DNA of 64,000 nt from Tetracentron sinense (lineage: Eukaryota; Streptophyta; Magnoliopsida; Trochodendrales; Trochodendraceae), in NCBI GenBank assembly GCA_015143295.1, contig CM026570.1, positions 11,370,047 through 11,434,046 of the forward strand, written 5' to 3'. The position numbers and the translations under genes were made by a program. The notes below the pieces were generated by a model. That model saw only the letters and a list, made by a program, of their open reading frames with translations. It made no database searches and was not told where the DNA came from. Of this stretch, positions 27,195-39,682 are shown piece by piece; position 1 is the stretch's first letter, and each line of letters begins with the position of its first letter.

Positions 27195-29480
27195 CTTAAT
27201 TAAATGTGTGGATACAACCATCATCCCCTCAGGATCGAACCGGAAGCCTACCTTTGTGTGGGGAGATACACTTATCATTGGGACAAGCCTAGGTTGTGTT
27301 ATTTATTTTAGAGGAGTGATTAACGGACTTCGGGGTTCATTGCTTATCTTATCTCATGTCCCTTTTAACACCCCTTTAACCCTAGTTAAACTTGACTAAA
27401 TTAAAGTTTTAAGATTTTGTTTTGAGGGCAAGTTCATTGGCCATCGCGTTTGTTTGTGTCAATTTGTAAGGAATATATTTTTTCTCCGAAGTTTAGGGGG
27501 ACTAGAGCCACCGTCCCAGGCTCCGTCCCTCTCCCAAGCTACGCCCCTATTAGTACTATAGGTTTAAAAAAAATCAAAATTTCAGTAGGGGGCTCCAGCT
27601 CCCGCTGGCCCCATGTGGCTCCGCCCCCGGGTTAGAAGGTGTGCCTTTCACTAGGAAAGGTCATGGGGTCGACAAAGGAGCTTCTAATGAAAATAATAAC
27701 TTCTAAGATAACTAAATAAATAAAGATTTAATAAAAGAGGCTTCAATCAAATGATTCTTAAGAAACTAAAATGATATAACAAGATTCTTCTTCAAGAAGA
27801 AGATATCAAATGCTCTCCATCTTCTCAATGCCCTCACTCTTCCCTAGTTCAAAGGAGTTACACTTCCTGCAATATCTGGCAGACCCGAATTAATTTTATT
27901 GAGGTGTAGGCCATAGGGGATCAATGGGTATCCGACTACCCGATTGCTTGATCTAATCAGCAATGTATACTGATTTTCTAGGCTGGACCCGTTAAAAATC
28001 GGGTCCCTTCCCCTACAAGAATGCCAAATGTCATGATACATTGATCTTGTATGGTCTTTTTCTTGTCTATAAGTCGACAATCCGCGTAACCGTATGATCG
28101 CAAAACGACATTTTATCGTATAATCCCTAATGTTGCATGAACCCCTAGCGACAGAAATGCTTAACCGCGGATTAACTTGTTTTTACTGAAGATGATCACA
28201 TGGGACTTTAGATACATTTTCATGTATTCTCTTTTATAATAAACAACCTTAATCCGACCGCCTACCGTTAAGATTACTTATTAAATAAACAATTTTTTAT
28301 TAATATTTGTTAAATATTAAAAGAGATTAATATAAAACGCGGTGGATTAGAAGAAAGAGAATGATAAAAGGGGCAGCCCGGGTCAGCCCCCACCATGGGA
28401 TCCATTGTCCCACTTTCAACTAACATCTCGAATATTATTATTATGTGGTAATATGACTAAAAATTCTGAATTATTGCTATTGTGGGACCCACCCAACTAA
28501 CTCTGTTTAGTTAATTATAACCCCAAGACCCCACTGATTAATGTAGCATAATAGCATGTGTCCCCTGTAAAGGTATTCAAGGAGAATAGGACCGTTTAGG
28601 GGTGGCAATCATTGACCCGACCCATTAGTGTGCCCGAATCCGCCTAACTTCGAAGCCCTGGACTAGCTGACTCCAATAATCCAATCCCCATTTGAAAGTG
28701 GATTTATCATTTAAGCTACCATTGCTTGAACCCGAACCATGCAGTTTATAACTGAACAACCCGGTCAAACTATCCAGACCAGTATTGATAGGGGTGATAA
28801 CAGAATGGGTTAGGTTGAGCTCTGATGTGCTGAACAGACCCGCAATCCGAACCAAACTCATTTACAAGCAGGGGCGGAGCCAGGCCAGCCGCCCCCTCGG
28901 CCCTCCCCGAACTTTTGAAGAAAATAATAAAAAAATCATTTGCAATCTATAGGATGGGTGAGGCGAGGTAGCTACTCTGAACTTTTGAAGAAAAAAAATT
29001 CACTTTGCAATTTATAAAAGTCGGAGGGCTACCCCCTACCTTTTAAAAAGGGAAAAAAAAAAATTCTCTACCACTTCTCATATAAAAGGGTGACGGTGTG
29101 TGTGGTTAGCCTATGTGTGTGAGTTGTCTTAATACCTTTACCCAAAAAAAAAAGCGCATCCTATAAAAGGATAAAAGCGGTGACGAGGCTAGCCGTGGTA
29201 GGGCAAGGAAGTTTTTTTTTTTTTTTTTTCAGGTATACCAATCATTTTAGTAGTATACCAGTTACAAACGAGGCGTGGATCACTTGCAAATCATCACCCA
29301 GTGAGAATGGATACTACTATCTTTCTCACAAGAAAGGCCACACCCTATCATTGGAGCAAGTTGTGGGGGGGTGTCCAGGAAGGCTTTTCTCGGGATGTGA
29401 AAATGAAAGAAAAAAAATTGAAGACAAGCAAAATAACAATTTACTAGTTTACCTAATGTGGGTTACGTAAACAGAGAATC
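27195..29480. other. Intergenic DNA with transposon-end debris
   Basis: CAGGGGCGGAGCCAGG at about 28869 is a typical hAT terminus, but no partner end was found. AGGGGTGGCAATCA at about 28596 resembles the TAGGGATG-CAATGG hAT ends seen at 38048-38477. No gene was recognised. Confidence 0.4.
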
Positions 29481-29490
29481 ACGTTGATTC

Positions 29491-29700
29491 ACTATTGTTT
29501 CGATCTAGAGAATAAAATTTACAAAACAAAAAAATAGCATCTATCATTGTTTTCCACAACAAAACAATGTTTCTCAATTCTCACTAAAATTTTACATTAA
29601 CTATTGTTTCAATTAAGAGAATAAACTTTGAAAACAAGAAAAATAACATTTATCTTTGTTTAATTTCTATAACAAAACAATGTTTCAAAATTTTATATTA
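29491..29700. repeat. Tandem duplication, period about 109
   Basis: ACTATTGTTTC, AGAGAATAAA, AACAAAACAATGTTTC and the following TTTTA-ATTA blocks recur in the same order. Copies start at 29491 and 29600 and are well diverged. Confidence 0.65.
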
Positions 29701-29825
29701 ACCATAATGTAAATTATAATAAGACTACAAATATAAGTTCACCCTAGATAAAGAAAAACATTAATAACCGTGTGATATGTATAAAAATTTATTCTATGAG
29801 ATAGGATTTCTTGCTCAGCTGTTTG

Positions 29826-29883
29826 TGGTCTCACCATCAAACAGTGTAGATTGCGGTCTCACCATCAAACGGTGTAGATCGCT
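29826..29883. repeat. Short tandem duplication (about 29 bases)
   Basis: GGTCTCACCATCAAAC followed by GTGTAGAT occurs twice in direct succession. Confidence 0.8.
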
Positions 29884-30082
29884 GATTTGACTGGCCGGTC
29901 ACGTGGTAGGTAATGTGGTTCCAACAAGAAGCACCAATGCATAACCACCAATGCAAAATTTATGTCTGTAAGTCTTTTGTTTTTTTAACTTCCAAAAAAA
30001 ACAGTCTTTTAACCCCTCCTTTAGTTAATTGGCTTTAACGGCTCTTTAACTATTCCTATGGAGGTTATGACTTATGTGATCG

Positions 30083-30355
30083 AACCACAGTCAATCGAGA
30101 TTGAACTCAGGGAGAGTTCAATCGCACCCATAGGTCAACACATATTCTTTTTAACCCTTATTAACCGTCTTGAAGATTCACTAACCCTTAGGCTTCAAAA
30201 ATCTAACTTTGGTTTGTAAAAAAGAATTTCTAAAAACCAAGGTTAGATTATTAAATCCTAAGGCCTAAGAAATCTAAACCACAATTAATAGGAGTTAAAA
30301 AGGACATATGTTAACCTATGAAATCACGATCGGCTATGATTCAATCTCGGTCATA
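30083..30355. mobile_element. Foldback element, TTAACTGTGG family (D)
   Basis: TCTAACTTTGGTTTGTAAAA on the left pairs with AAAAACCAAGGTTAGA on the right. The outer parts share GAACTC-GGGAGAGTTCAAT with the partial copy at 14605-14705, and a matching AAACCACAATTAATAGGAGTT lies on the right arm. Confidence 0.55.
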
Positions 30356-30359
30356 ATTA

Positions 30360-31813
30360 TATAAAGATAACCGCCAAAGCTATTTGTAGGCTTGTATACT
30401 GTAATGTTCTTTTTAGATGAGGATTGAGGGGCTGTTTGGTTTCTGCTGAACAAAATCTACTAACAAAGATTGAGAGAAGAAAGCATACTTTTCGAAAGAG
30501 AGCTTACATGAGTGTGGTTCATTTTCAGTTGGGGGAGTTGTTTAGTTAGGTTAGAAAAAAACAATGCAAAAATGGGGATGGTGACTGGGCAAGGACACAG
30601 CTAGGGTTAATGATGTTTCCTTCTCTTTGGGATGTGACCTGTCTCTAAGCCTCCACCATCGCCCAAAAAGTTGTATAGGATAATTACATTTGAGACATGT
30701 TCAAGTGCCAAACAGGGTTTTGGGGTTTCAAATATATGTATTTTTTTAACTGCGAAAATTGATCAAGATAGGTCGCTCCCGTGTGGCGTGTTCCTTCATA
30801 CCGGGAGAAGGAATGATCTATTAGGTTCAGGATTGATCCCCTCGTGGATAATGGATCAGATTGTATCAATTTCAATCATTTTTATTTCATGGTAAGTATT
30901 CAACAATCACTTAGTCAACATCTAGGAACTATTCGTACGATTGATCGTTGAAATACTCACTAATCCATTAACACTAACAAACCTTATTTGGTATTCAATA
31001 ATAATTATCCGATCTTGATTTTTTTTTTTGTACATATCACTGGATTAGGTTGCAAACCTAATTTGTTAATTAATACCTAATCTAATTAACAAGTGGGCAT
31101 ATCAACCGCCATACTCCTAAGAGACTCTACCCACAACTTCCCTTGGGTTAGAACAACTAGGGAGTGCCCAATCTTGATTGAATGGTTGTGAATGTGGTAC
31201 TCTTGTGCGCGATCTCACACGTGTACGCACTCATGTAGGCTCTTGGTTTCATGTTGTAACACGTGATTCTCTACCACGTGGGAGCTAATATGGCCAATTT
31301 AGGCCATCTATATGATAGGGACCCTCCGGATAAGCCACATAGATAGTGCCATTCTCCATGTCAATCCCATTCCCTAGCCTGCAATCTACCTTTTTCGTAT
31401 CAAATGGCTTTTGTAATCGTTTAAAATTTTAATTCAAAGGAGGTAAGGGACCAGTGCTCGAGTTCTTGTATAAATCATATGAGGTGGCAGTCTTATCAGT
31501 TCTCTCACAACTAACTATTAACCCACTAACAAATGTTACCTATCAAAAAAAAAAAAAATTCTTGTCTTAAACTTCCATGAGGATAAAGTACTATTGGGTA
31601 GAACAAGTGACAAAGTGTATTTGGATCCACACAACTGACAAAAGCGTAGCAAGTATTTCCCAAACTTCTAAAACCCTAGCTGGGTTAGTTTGATCCAACT
31701 ATGATTTTTTTTTAAAAAATTGATGGCTTAGGTCAAATGGAGACATGTGTTGCATTTTTGTTGGTCGTGGGCCTGGATATACAAATATTTTATCCAATGC
31801 TCTATATTATTAA
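30360..31813. other. Unrecognised intergenic sequence
   Basis: GGGCTGTTTGGTTTCTGCTG near 30430 resembles a Harbinger-type terminus, but I found no partner. The rest shows no gene. Confidence 0.35.
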
Positions 31814-32179
31814 GTCTAAACTAAGGTTGTAAACCGATCAGATTTGGTTATATCCGTATTCGATTAAAAATCCGATAGATCCGAATTCAATCTTAAATCC
31901 GTTGGAATTTTGAATCTGGTTATTGATTTAATATTCAAATTTGATCTAATTAATTGTAAAATCTTTAAAATCAATATTTTAACTAAAAATTGAAAAAAAA
32001 AAAAAAACATAGGTAGTACAGTAGTACTATAATATATTTACAAAATTATATTATTATTATTATTATTATTATTAAAGATCTCAAATTTGTATCCGATTTG
32101 ACAGATCTATAATGGGGTCAAGATTTGGTCCAATCGAATCTGGATCTTAATATGATCCATTGACAATCTTAGTCTAAAC
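31814..32179. mobile_element. hAT-type MITE, 8-bp TSD
   Basis: GTCTAAAC is duplicated at 31814-31821 and 32172-32179. The 350-base element between begins TAAGGTTGTAAACCGATCAG and ends with its imperfect inverse, ATGATCCATTGACAATCTTA. The length of the duplication fits the hAT superfamily. Confidence 0.8.
32050..32075. repeat. (ATT)n microsatellite
   Basis: Eight or so ATT units inside the hAT-type MITE at 31822-32171. Confidence 0.9.
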
Positions 32180-35100
32180 ATGTTACTTAGCTTCTTGTTG
32201 ATAGGAAAATATATAAAGAAAAATATACTTCTAAAATTGAAAAATCAAGAAATTGTAGGTCGTGTAAATGGATGGATCTCAAGTGCTGGCTAAGTGCCTA
32301 AGCCAAATCATATCTTGAAAAGCTTCCAACCTTTATGGAGCATAAACTTGCACTATCAATGTCAGCCAATCTCATTAAAACTTAGAATTTAAAGATTTTT
32401 CTTTCTTTTAAAAAAAATTATTTCTTCAATTGTCCGCCTTTATATTGTGCTATTTAGGTTTTCTTAAGCAAACCATAAAAACATTGCTTAATCCCATAAA
32501 ATTACAACCAATTAGGTATTGTATATGATATATGCAATGGCTATAAAAACTCCACATCCACAATTGTGTGGATCTTCAAGGGCTTTAGAAATTGTAATCA
32601 ACTTTCTTAATTGATTTTATCATCAATGCCTTATCCTAAAAAATATACGCCCAACAATCTGAATTTTGTTCCACACAATTGAGGACTCATGTAATAGGAT
32701 CTAAACAAAGTTTTTCTAAACTAACTAATGACATGAAACAACTCCTTCCCATTGTCTGGGCTGGGAAGTGACAATACAGCACAAAGAGCAAAGAGCAGCA
32801 CGTTGGATTTTTCTGTTTTTAGTGAATAAGCTAAGGTTTGGTAGTGTCTTTGGTGAATAAGCTAAGGTTTGGCAGACAGATCAACCCCTACCAATCTTGA
32901 CCTAAAATTTAGACATAGACTCAACCTCTAGGATCACTCTAGAGAAGACGCGCTAACGGGCTCCCAACCAGCAGATGACAATTGGCCACAAATCTTTTCC
33001 CCAAGCGAAGCGCAATGACAGGGAAAACATGACTTTGCTTCTTGAATTAACGGAGGCTTTTCTCCATTATTGCTTTGGGCTTGGACGGGACTTCAAGAGG
33101 CATGTGTTACCTCAAGGTATGTGCTGTGTGGAGCTCGCAAACAACAACGGGAGGTGATTATGTAATTTCGAGTCATTTCAAGGAATAGTTCTACACAATG
33201 TTACAAATCTCGATCTTGAATATTTATCGGTCAGTTTTTCTAGGGAAATTTTCAAATCTGAAGTTTTCTTCTAGGTATTTCTCACTTAAATCTTGACAAT
33301 GATTAAAAAATAACTTAAAATACATAAAATAGTAATAATATTACTCATTTATAAATTCATCAACCAAACTCCAAAATATTCACCATAATATCTCAATAAC
33401 TCAACTCTCTCTTAAAATATATAAACTGATTGAAAAACAAGAAGAAAATATCAATATTTTGAAAGAGAAAATAAGAAAAAAGAGAAGAGTTTAAATCCAA
33501 GTATTTTATAAATCTTGCAATAACACATTAAAAAGAGAAAATCATATTTCTCGGGATATTTTTTAAAAACCGGGATAAAATTGAAGTTTTAAACTTTAAA
33601 TATTTTTCTCGGATTTTCTTGAGAGAAATTAGATATTTCTCGAGAGATTTGTAACAATGGTTCTACTAAATTACAAGTGTTTAACAAAATTTCTACATTT
33701 ATCTTACAGAAAGCGGACTACAAATATGTGCTTCTCCCCAAATATCTCAATTGTCGAACTTATGTCTCATCATAAATTATATCCTATTAAATGTTGAACT
33801 TTTATTAGTCCTTCGAGAAATGTGTGGTCGTAGTGATTTGAGTATCCCTTTTAAATGTTTAGAATTTGGTAGTTTCCCTTGTCTTTCCATTCAATGATCC
33901 CTCTCCAAATTTGCCAGACTTAGTGAAGATATTATCCAGAGAATGTCTTACCTTTTTGTGCTTGAATGAATTGATTACATCTGCTCTGGGTACATCTACA
34001 ATTCATCTACAAATTTTGATTCCAACATTTGCTCAAATAACCTCAGTAAAGGAGACATTTTCATTGTTTCTGTGTCAGCTATTAAAAAGGAGTTTGATTG
34101 CCTTGGACTCATCTTGGTAACAATCCATAATGATCAAAGTGGAATCATGAGCCAATTAATGAAACAAATTCGGCATTCATAGCCTAGCTATTTCAGCTGA
34201 TGTGGAGTGTAGAGATGTGGAAGCTTTGAATGATATACGTACAATTATTCTGTTTGTAAATCCCTTTTTTTTTTCTTTTTTTTATAGATTTTCATTTACT
34301 GATAATTTGTACAAAGTCATCTGGTAAATGAAGCTTTGTTTGTTTCTTTTCCTGTTTTTTGGGGTGGCAAGAGTTGAACCCACAACCTCACAGTTGCAAT
34401 GCGGTATTTAATTTCAGTAATGGGTTGGGTCGACTGGGCAGTCCAAACTCAACCCATTTATAAACAAGCTGAAGAAACAAACAAGTAAACAACCCAATAA
34501 GTAACCCTTAACCCTAATCTATGCACATATACCATTTATTTTTAAAAAAATTAACAAATTAGTTGTAATTTTTAATATTAGTGAATTTAGTTATGTTCTA
34601 AGTTATAATAACTTATTAATATATATATATATATATATTGGAAGGTTAATTGGAGTGTCTTAATCCTTCCTTTAGACTATGATAATTGATTGATTTATTC
34701 ACTGATAAATTACTATCCCATAACTTTAGGGTTATTCTCCCCACCGACACTATTCGTTAGGGTAGGGGGAAACTAGGAGTGTTCACAATCACGCCCAATT
34801 AGAAGGCTGCAACTTTGAACACAAGTCAAAGGCCTTTTAGTCAATTTAAGGATATATTTTGTAATAGATAGATTGAAAAAGAAACAATTGTTGACAAAAA
34901 TGAAATTCCTGGCTTGGCCAGCCATTACCAAGAGGTGTTTCAACTTTGAACCAAAAGCTTGCTCCTGGTTGGGATGCCTTTAAAAACCCCTCCATGAGAT
35001 AGGGGTTGTAATAGATAAACTCAAAAAGAAATTTTTTAAAAAGATTTTTAGTAAAAGGCATTTCTAATCAATCTATTGTGAATTCTCCTTTTCAGAAATG

Positions 35101-37216
35101 GAACTCATGACCTAGTGAAAGGCACATCTTCACCATTCTTGTAAGAGCGATAGAGTGTAAAAGCTTAAAGATGACAAACTTTAAATATAACGCAAAGTAC
35201 GGTAAGACGATATTTAATTCTGAAGAGGGAAATTCCTCGTCCTATCAAGGGAGCTAGCCAACTTTAATTTAAATGTGAGCCAACTTTTTGTCCACACAAA
35301 AAATAGGGAAGCCAATATAAAATTTCACAAGATAATGATAAAGAGCACCCAAACCCTAGCCTCAGACATAAAATTTCATAAGAACTAAGGAGCACCCAAA
35401 CCCTTAATCCTATTCATGTCTTAACATTTTCTAAAATCCTAAAAAAAATAAACTTAATGGTCCGGTTCTTTTGTTAAGACTTATTAAACTTGGCATTCAA
35501 TACTTTGTAATGGTAGTTGTTAAGAAATTTAAATTACTTTGCTAAAGTTTCTAACAAAATTAATTCTTACCATCATTAGATTTCAAATTTTATTAATTTT
35601 TTTTTAATGAAAATTAAAATTATTTTATTTTAGTCATTTGAAGTCTTACAAGAATTGCAACCCAAAAGTTGAAAAGTATCGTGCATGAAGTTGTCAAGAA
35701 AATGTAAATTTTCAAATGACAAGAACTTGCAAAGTGTTGGACTTCACAAGTATCAGCAAAAGAACGGATGCTAAAAATTGTATTAAAATAGAGGGAGTTA
35801 GGGTTTGGAACTCATTGACATTATCCTTTTTCAACCATAGCTTCTCATCGTATTTAAACTGTTTCAGAAATTAGAAAGATTTTAGAACTACTGGAGCAGC
35901 GTCAACTGCAGTTGGGTCTTGTACAGTACGGCTAACATTCCTCATAAAGGTAAAAAGAAAGGCTTGGGGACGCCTGAAGCGACGCACATGGGATAGGGTT
36001 AGAGGCTAGGCGACATGCCAACAGGCTCACATGTGCTTAGTGGGACCTCAACCCCAATGAATCTCAGCACATGCTTCACCTTGTTTGACCTATTTGCGTC
36101 TTCTACATGTGGGCCCCACCACCCCTCTCCCTCTCTCTCTCCTCAACTAACAAGTAACAAGAGAAATGCTACCCCAGCCCCGGTCGCAGTCAAGTCTTCC
36201 CTTAACGCAAGATGGTGGTAACAAGTATCAGTTATCTCCTTGTTATAGGGTAGTCACACCACATGTTAGTCTCTGGAAATAAATTCACCGGCAAGAGAAA
36301 ACAATAAGTCGGACAGCCCCTTTTTTTTAAAATTTTGGAGAAAAGTTTAAATATGAACAAGAGCTCTAATTCATGTTCACAAGATGGAGCTCTTCAAATT
36401 TATGTAATTTTTTTTTAGTAACGAGGGTGTCTGGATCTCTTAGAGCACCAACTAATCTCTCGGGCCTCTTAGCCTCTCAGAGCACCATACTAATCTCTTG
36501 GGCATGTGCAGACCCCTCCACCACATGCATTGGGCAAGTAAGAATAAATCTATGAGGGTGGCTAACAAGAGGAAGGGAATCGAACTTAGAACATCTCCTT
36601 AATTCCTGAGGTGTGGTCCTGGTCCTGGTCCTGGCTAGTATTGTAGACTAGTTCAAACCCTAATCTTATATTATTATTATTATTTGTTGCTCAGATCGAC
36701 CGAAATCAAATATGAGGGTCTCTATAAGATCTCCAAAAACCCATGATACTGCTTCGCGGACGTTGATTCGCCAACATGATACTCCTTTCTGGGTCTTGAT
36801 CGGACGTTGATTCGCCAACGATGCGTGATCACTCGTATCGTCCATATTTTTTACACATAAAAATAGCAAATTATTTATTAAGTCTAGAAAGTTGTTGAGC
36901 AACCCGTTTTGATTCCATATTGATACCATATGTCAATAAAAAAATTCGGATCTTACAATCATTTTGTCTAATCAAAATGTTAAATTCAAACACTTGTGCC
37001 TGTCATTGATGATTCATAGTTTCCTGCTATGAGAAAACATTCAGCACTCGTCCTTTCACTTCAGTTCTTTCAATTTTCTTAAGCTCTTGATGGAAAACGG
37101 CAAACTACAGGCTTTCTTAAGAAATGAATTGGGACCAATTGCATAAACACATTATATAGGATAGATGGTTACAGTCTCCTAACCCATCAATAAGTCATAA
37201 ATTCAGTAGAATTTTA
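32180..37216. other. Gene-poor intergenic DNA
   Basis: No protein domain was recognised in the short ORFs. Several small local duplications are present: GAATAAGCTAAGGTTTGG twice near 32825-32870, GAGCACCCAAACCCT twice near 35345-35400, and CGGACGTTGATTCGCCAAC twice near 36757 and 36791. A (TA)n run lies at about 34619-34639. Confidence 0.45.
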
Positions 37217-37311
37217 GGGCCCGTTTGGCATACTGCCAATGATTAATTCTCTATTTTTTGGGAATAAAAACGTAGAGAATTGTTCCTTAGGAGTGATGCT
37301 AAATGGGCCCC
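37217..37311. mobile_element. Tourist-like short MITE
   Basis: GGGCCCGTTTGGCAT at the left end is inverted at the right end as ATGCTAAATGGGCCCC. Length is 95 bases. TA lies on both sides, but a full trinucleotide duplication is not clear. Confidence 0.6.
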
Positions 37312-37596
37312 TAGTTACTTATTTAGTATCAAACTCATCAATATTTGGATACGGCTAATCTCTTAATCTTGAGTAGACTTAATTAATTAGGATTTTAGCC
37401 GATGAACATTGTCCAACCCATATCCAGAATAGGTAAAAATATATGCTTATATTTTATAGATTAAAATACTCTTAAGCAAATCTGTATTATAAATTATAAG
37501 AGGCTATTAATTATAAACCGTTGTACAAAGTTGTTTCCTCAAAATATTAGGGATAATTATGTTATGCAGTATTAATTATAAGGAAGCACAGTATCC

Positions 37597-37912
37597 ATCT
37601 AGGGTGGTAATGAGTTGGGTCTGTTAGTTTCGGGTCGGGTTAAATTTGAATTGAGTTAAGATAACTCATCTATAAACAAATTTATTTTTATTTTTTTTAT
37701 GGAAGATCTATAAACAAGTTGAGAAGGCAAAATCCCAACCCAACATGCCGGCCAACTCTTTAAGATATATAAATAATTATTATTTATATATATATATTTT
37801 TGGATAAAATTATTTATATTTCAATAATATAACATTTAAACGAAACCTCAACTTGGACCGTGAAAGTCAGCTTGGGTTGACGGACTAGGTTAGAAATTGT
37901 CACCCCTAAAAT
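37597..37912. mobile_element. Possible hAT-type MITE, TAGGG-TG family
   Basis: TAGGGTGGTAATGAGTTGGG opens the segment and AAATTGTCACCCCTA closes it as an imperfect inverse. No duplication was seen, so the borders are tentative. Confidence 0.4.
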
Positions 37913-38039
37913 ATATAAACAAAAAATGAATTTACAATGAAAAGTTGCTCAACCCCTAGTATGTGTATGTCGTGTCTCTAATGTAAAGTCCCTTCAACAT
38001 GCCTAAGAAAATATTTCACACATAAAATGAGTGCTACCT

Positions 38040-38485
38040 CCCGACCCTAGGTATGGCAACGGGTCGGGTTTGGGCCGGTTGCCCCCAACCCTAGCTACCC
38101 TGCCCATAATGGAAAATTCCAACCCCATTCCTGTCCCAAACTGGGGGCGGGTCGGTTCCAAAATTTCAAAATACTTCTTACCCCATCCTGCATTGTCCCA
38201 TTAAACACTAGACGGGGTAAGACTGATCGCGTCAGGACTATATTTCATATTATAAGTAAAAAAATTGAGGTAATTTTAGGATGCAATTAAGCTTAAAATA
38301 GTAATTTTACAATATAAATGGGTGAGACGGCTTAAACCCATCCTTGGCCTGAACCCGACTCGGGTTTCACATTTCCTTCACAAACCCAACCCTACCTCGT
38401 TTAAGAGCTCCCAAAACCCTCCCAACAGGGCAGGGCGGGGCGGGTTACCCGATTAACCTGACCCATTGTCATCCCTACCCGACTC
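38040..38485. mobile_element. hAT-type MITE, 8-bp TSD
   Basis: The ends TAGGTATGGCAACGGGTCGG and CTGACCCATTGTCATCCCTA are imperfect inverted repeats. CCCGACCC (38040-38047) and CCCGACTC (38478-38485) form an 8-base duplication with one difference. The 430-base interior is rich in CCCGACC-type motifs in both orientations. Confidence 0.75.
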
Positions 38486-38639
38486 AGAATTCAAATTAAT
38501 TGAAACAAGATCATAATAAAAAACTTCCAAGAGGAATTTATAATTTATATATATTCTCAAGATAACATGAAAAAGTAATGACACTTGTCGCTACTATATT
38601 AAAAGTTTAAAAGTCTTGCATCAAGAGCTAGCATTTCTC

Positions 38640-38860
38640 TACACATAAATAGCTTGCAACCTTGCGGCGAGGTGTTATTGTTTCGTTATAGTCTCACATC
38701 GACCGGGTACTAAACTTCCCAGAGGTAAATAAGGGACCACAACTCCTCCATTAATCAGGCCCTTTTGAGGTGAGTGCGTGACCTTACCCTTTTGGTCCCT
38801 TGGCGGTTACCTTAGGTTTGATAATGTGTGTTTCGAGTGTTACATTATTTATTAACCCCC
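38640..38860. mobile_element. Possible LTR-retroelement (TRIM-like) fossil
   Basis: The phrase TTATAGTCTCACATCGACCG followed by an AATAAGGGACC block resembles the start of short plant LTRs of the TRIM kind. No internal region or second LTR was found. If real it is an old, incomplete copy. Confidence 0.25.
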
Positions 38861-39383
38861 CCCCCCCCAAAAAAAAGCTCTAGATAGGGCAAAGGCAAGC
38901 GTAGTCCTACTAGCATTACAAGAAACTTGGCATGGTGGCCTTACCTCATCACTGGTGGGCTAACAATGTCATTTCTCAGAGACTTAGAATCGTAATTGAT
39001 ACAAAGAAACAAAAGAAACTTTTAAAATACTATAAATTTTAATTACTTCTAATACATGACATGTTATCATTGCAACCATGGAGATAATCTTTTATTATAG
39101 TCATATATGGGTAATTCTCTCTTTCTCACTTTGTCTACAAATAAGAACACGTCTATTTACTATTAACCAATGCCGTAAAAAGTAAAAGACATGTGTTCGT
39201 CGTGCAGAAAAAGTGGGAAAGAGAGAAAATGGGGTTGGCATTCCCCTTCGCATTATTGTACTCGCCAATTTTTCGTGAAGAGTTTGGTGGCGAATTATCG
39301 GTGGGACTAGAACTAAGCACACGAAGCAGAGAGAGTGGACCCAATCGGGCTGTCCACTCGCTCCACCACAATCATTCGGGGAG

Positions 39384-39452
39384 TGACGTCATCATTATCG
39401 TCACCTTCCCTAGCGAAGCCAGAGAGGATCTAGCAAACTGGATCTCCACGTG
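39384..39452 (+). promoter_or_regulatory. bZIP and G-box-like sites upstream of the second Aux/IAA gene
   Basis: TGACGTCA at 39384-39391 is a perfect palindromic bZIP site, and CACGTG at 39447-39452 (in CCACGTGTCA) is a G-box. They lie about 65-130 bases before the likely TATA box. Motif matches only. Confidence 0.4.
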
Positions 39453-39515
39453 TCAACATCTGCTGGGTCCAAAACCCTATAGGAAAATGAAACTCATCCA
39501 TATTTAATTAATGGA

Positions 39516-39525
39516 TATATATATA
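39516..39525 (+). promoter_or_regulatory. Probable TATA box of the IAA7/14/16-type gene
   Basis: TATATATATA about 160 bases upstream of the ATG at 39683, followed by a purine-rich leader (AGATAGAGAGATACAGAGAG). Confidence 0.5.
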
Positions 39526-39682
39526 CACACTAAGCCAAATGCACCTTCTTCATACCTTTTATTATTAGCCTTTCACGTTCTTTCAATCCTTCTTATTCTC
39601 AACAAAAGAAGCAAGAAGAATCAAATTGAGATAGAGAGATACAGAGAGAGGATTAAAGGGGTCCATCATTGCCGGAGTTCCG

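Noticed and set aside
32975-33157. 60-codon open frame on +
   Set aside because: Not recognised, no splice context and no neighbours to support it. Probably chance or worn repeat.
36400-36640. Possible SINE with GGGAATCGAACTTAG
   Set aside because: Only one promoter-like box was found, and the segment is confused by local duplications. Not enough to call.
39193-39507. 104-codon open frame on + before the second Aux/IAA gene
   Set aside because: It sits in the promoter region upstream of the TATA box and shows no protein-like pattern.
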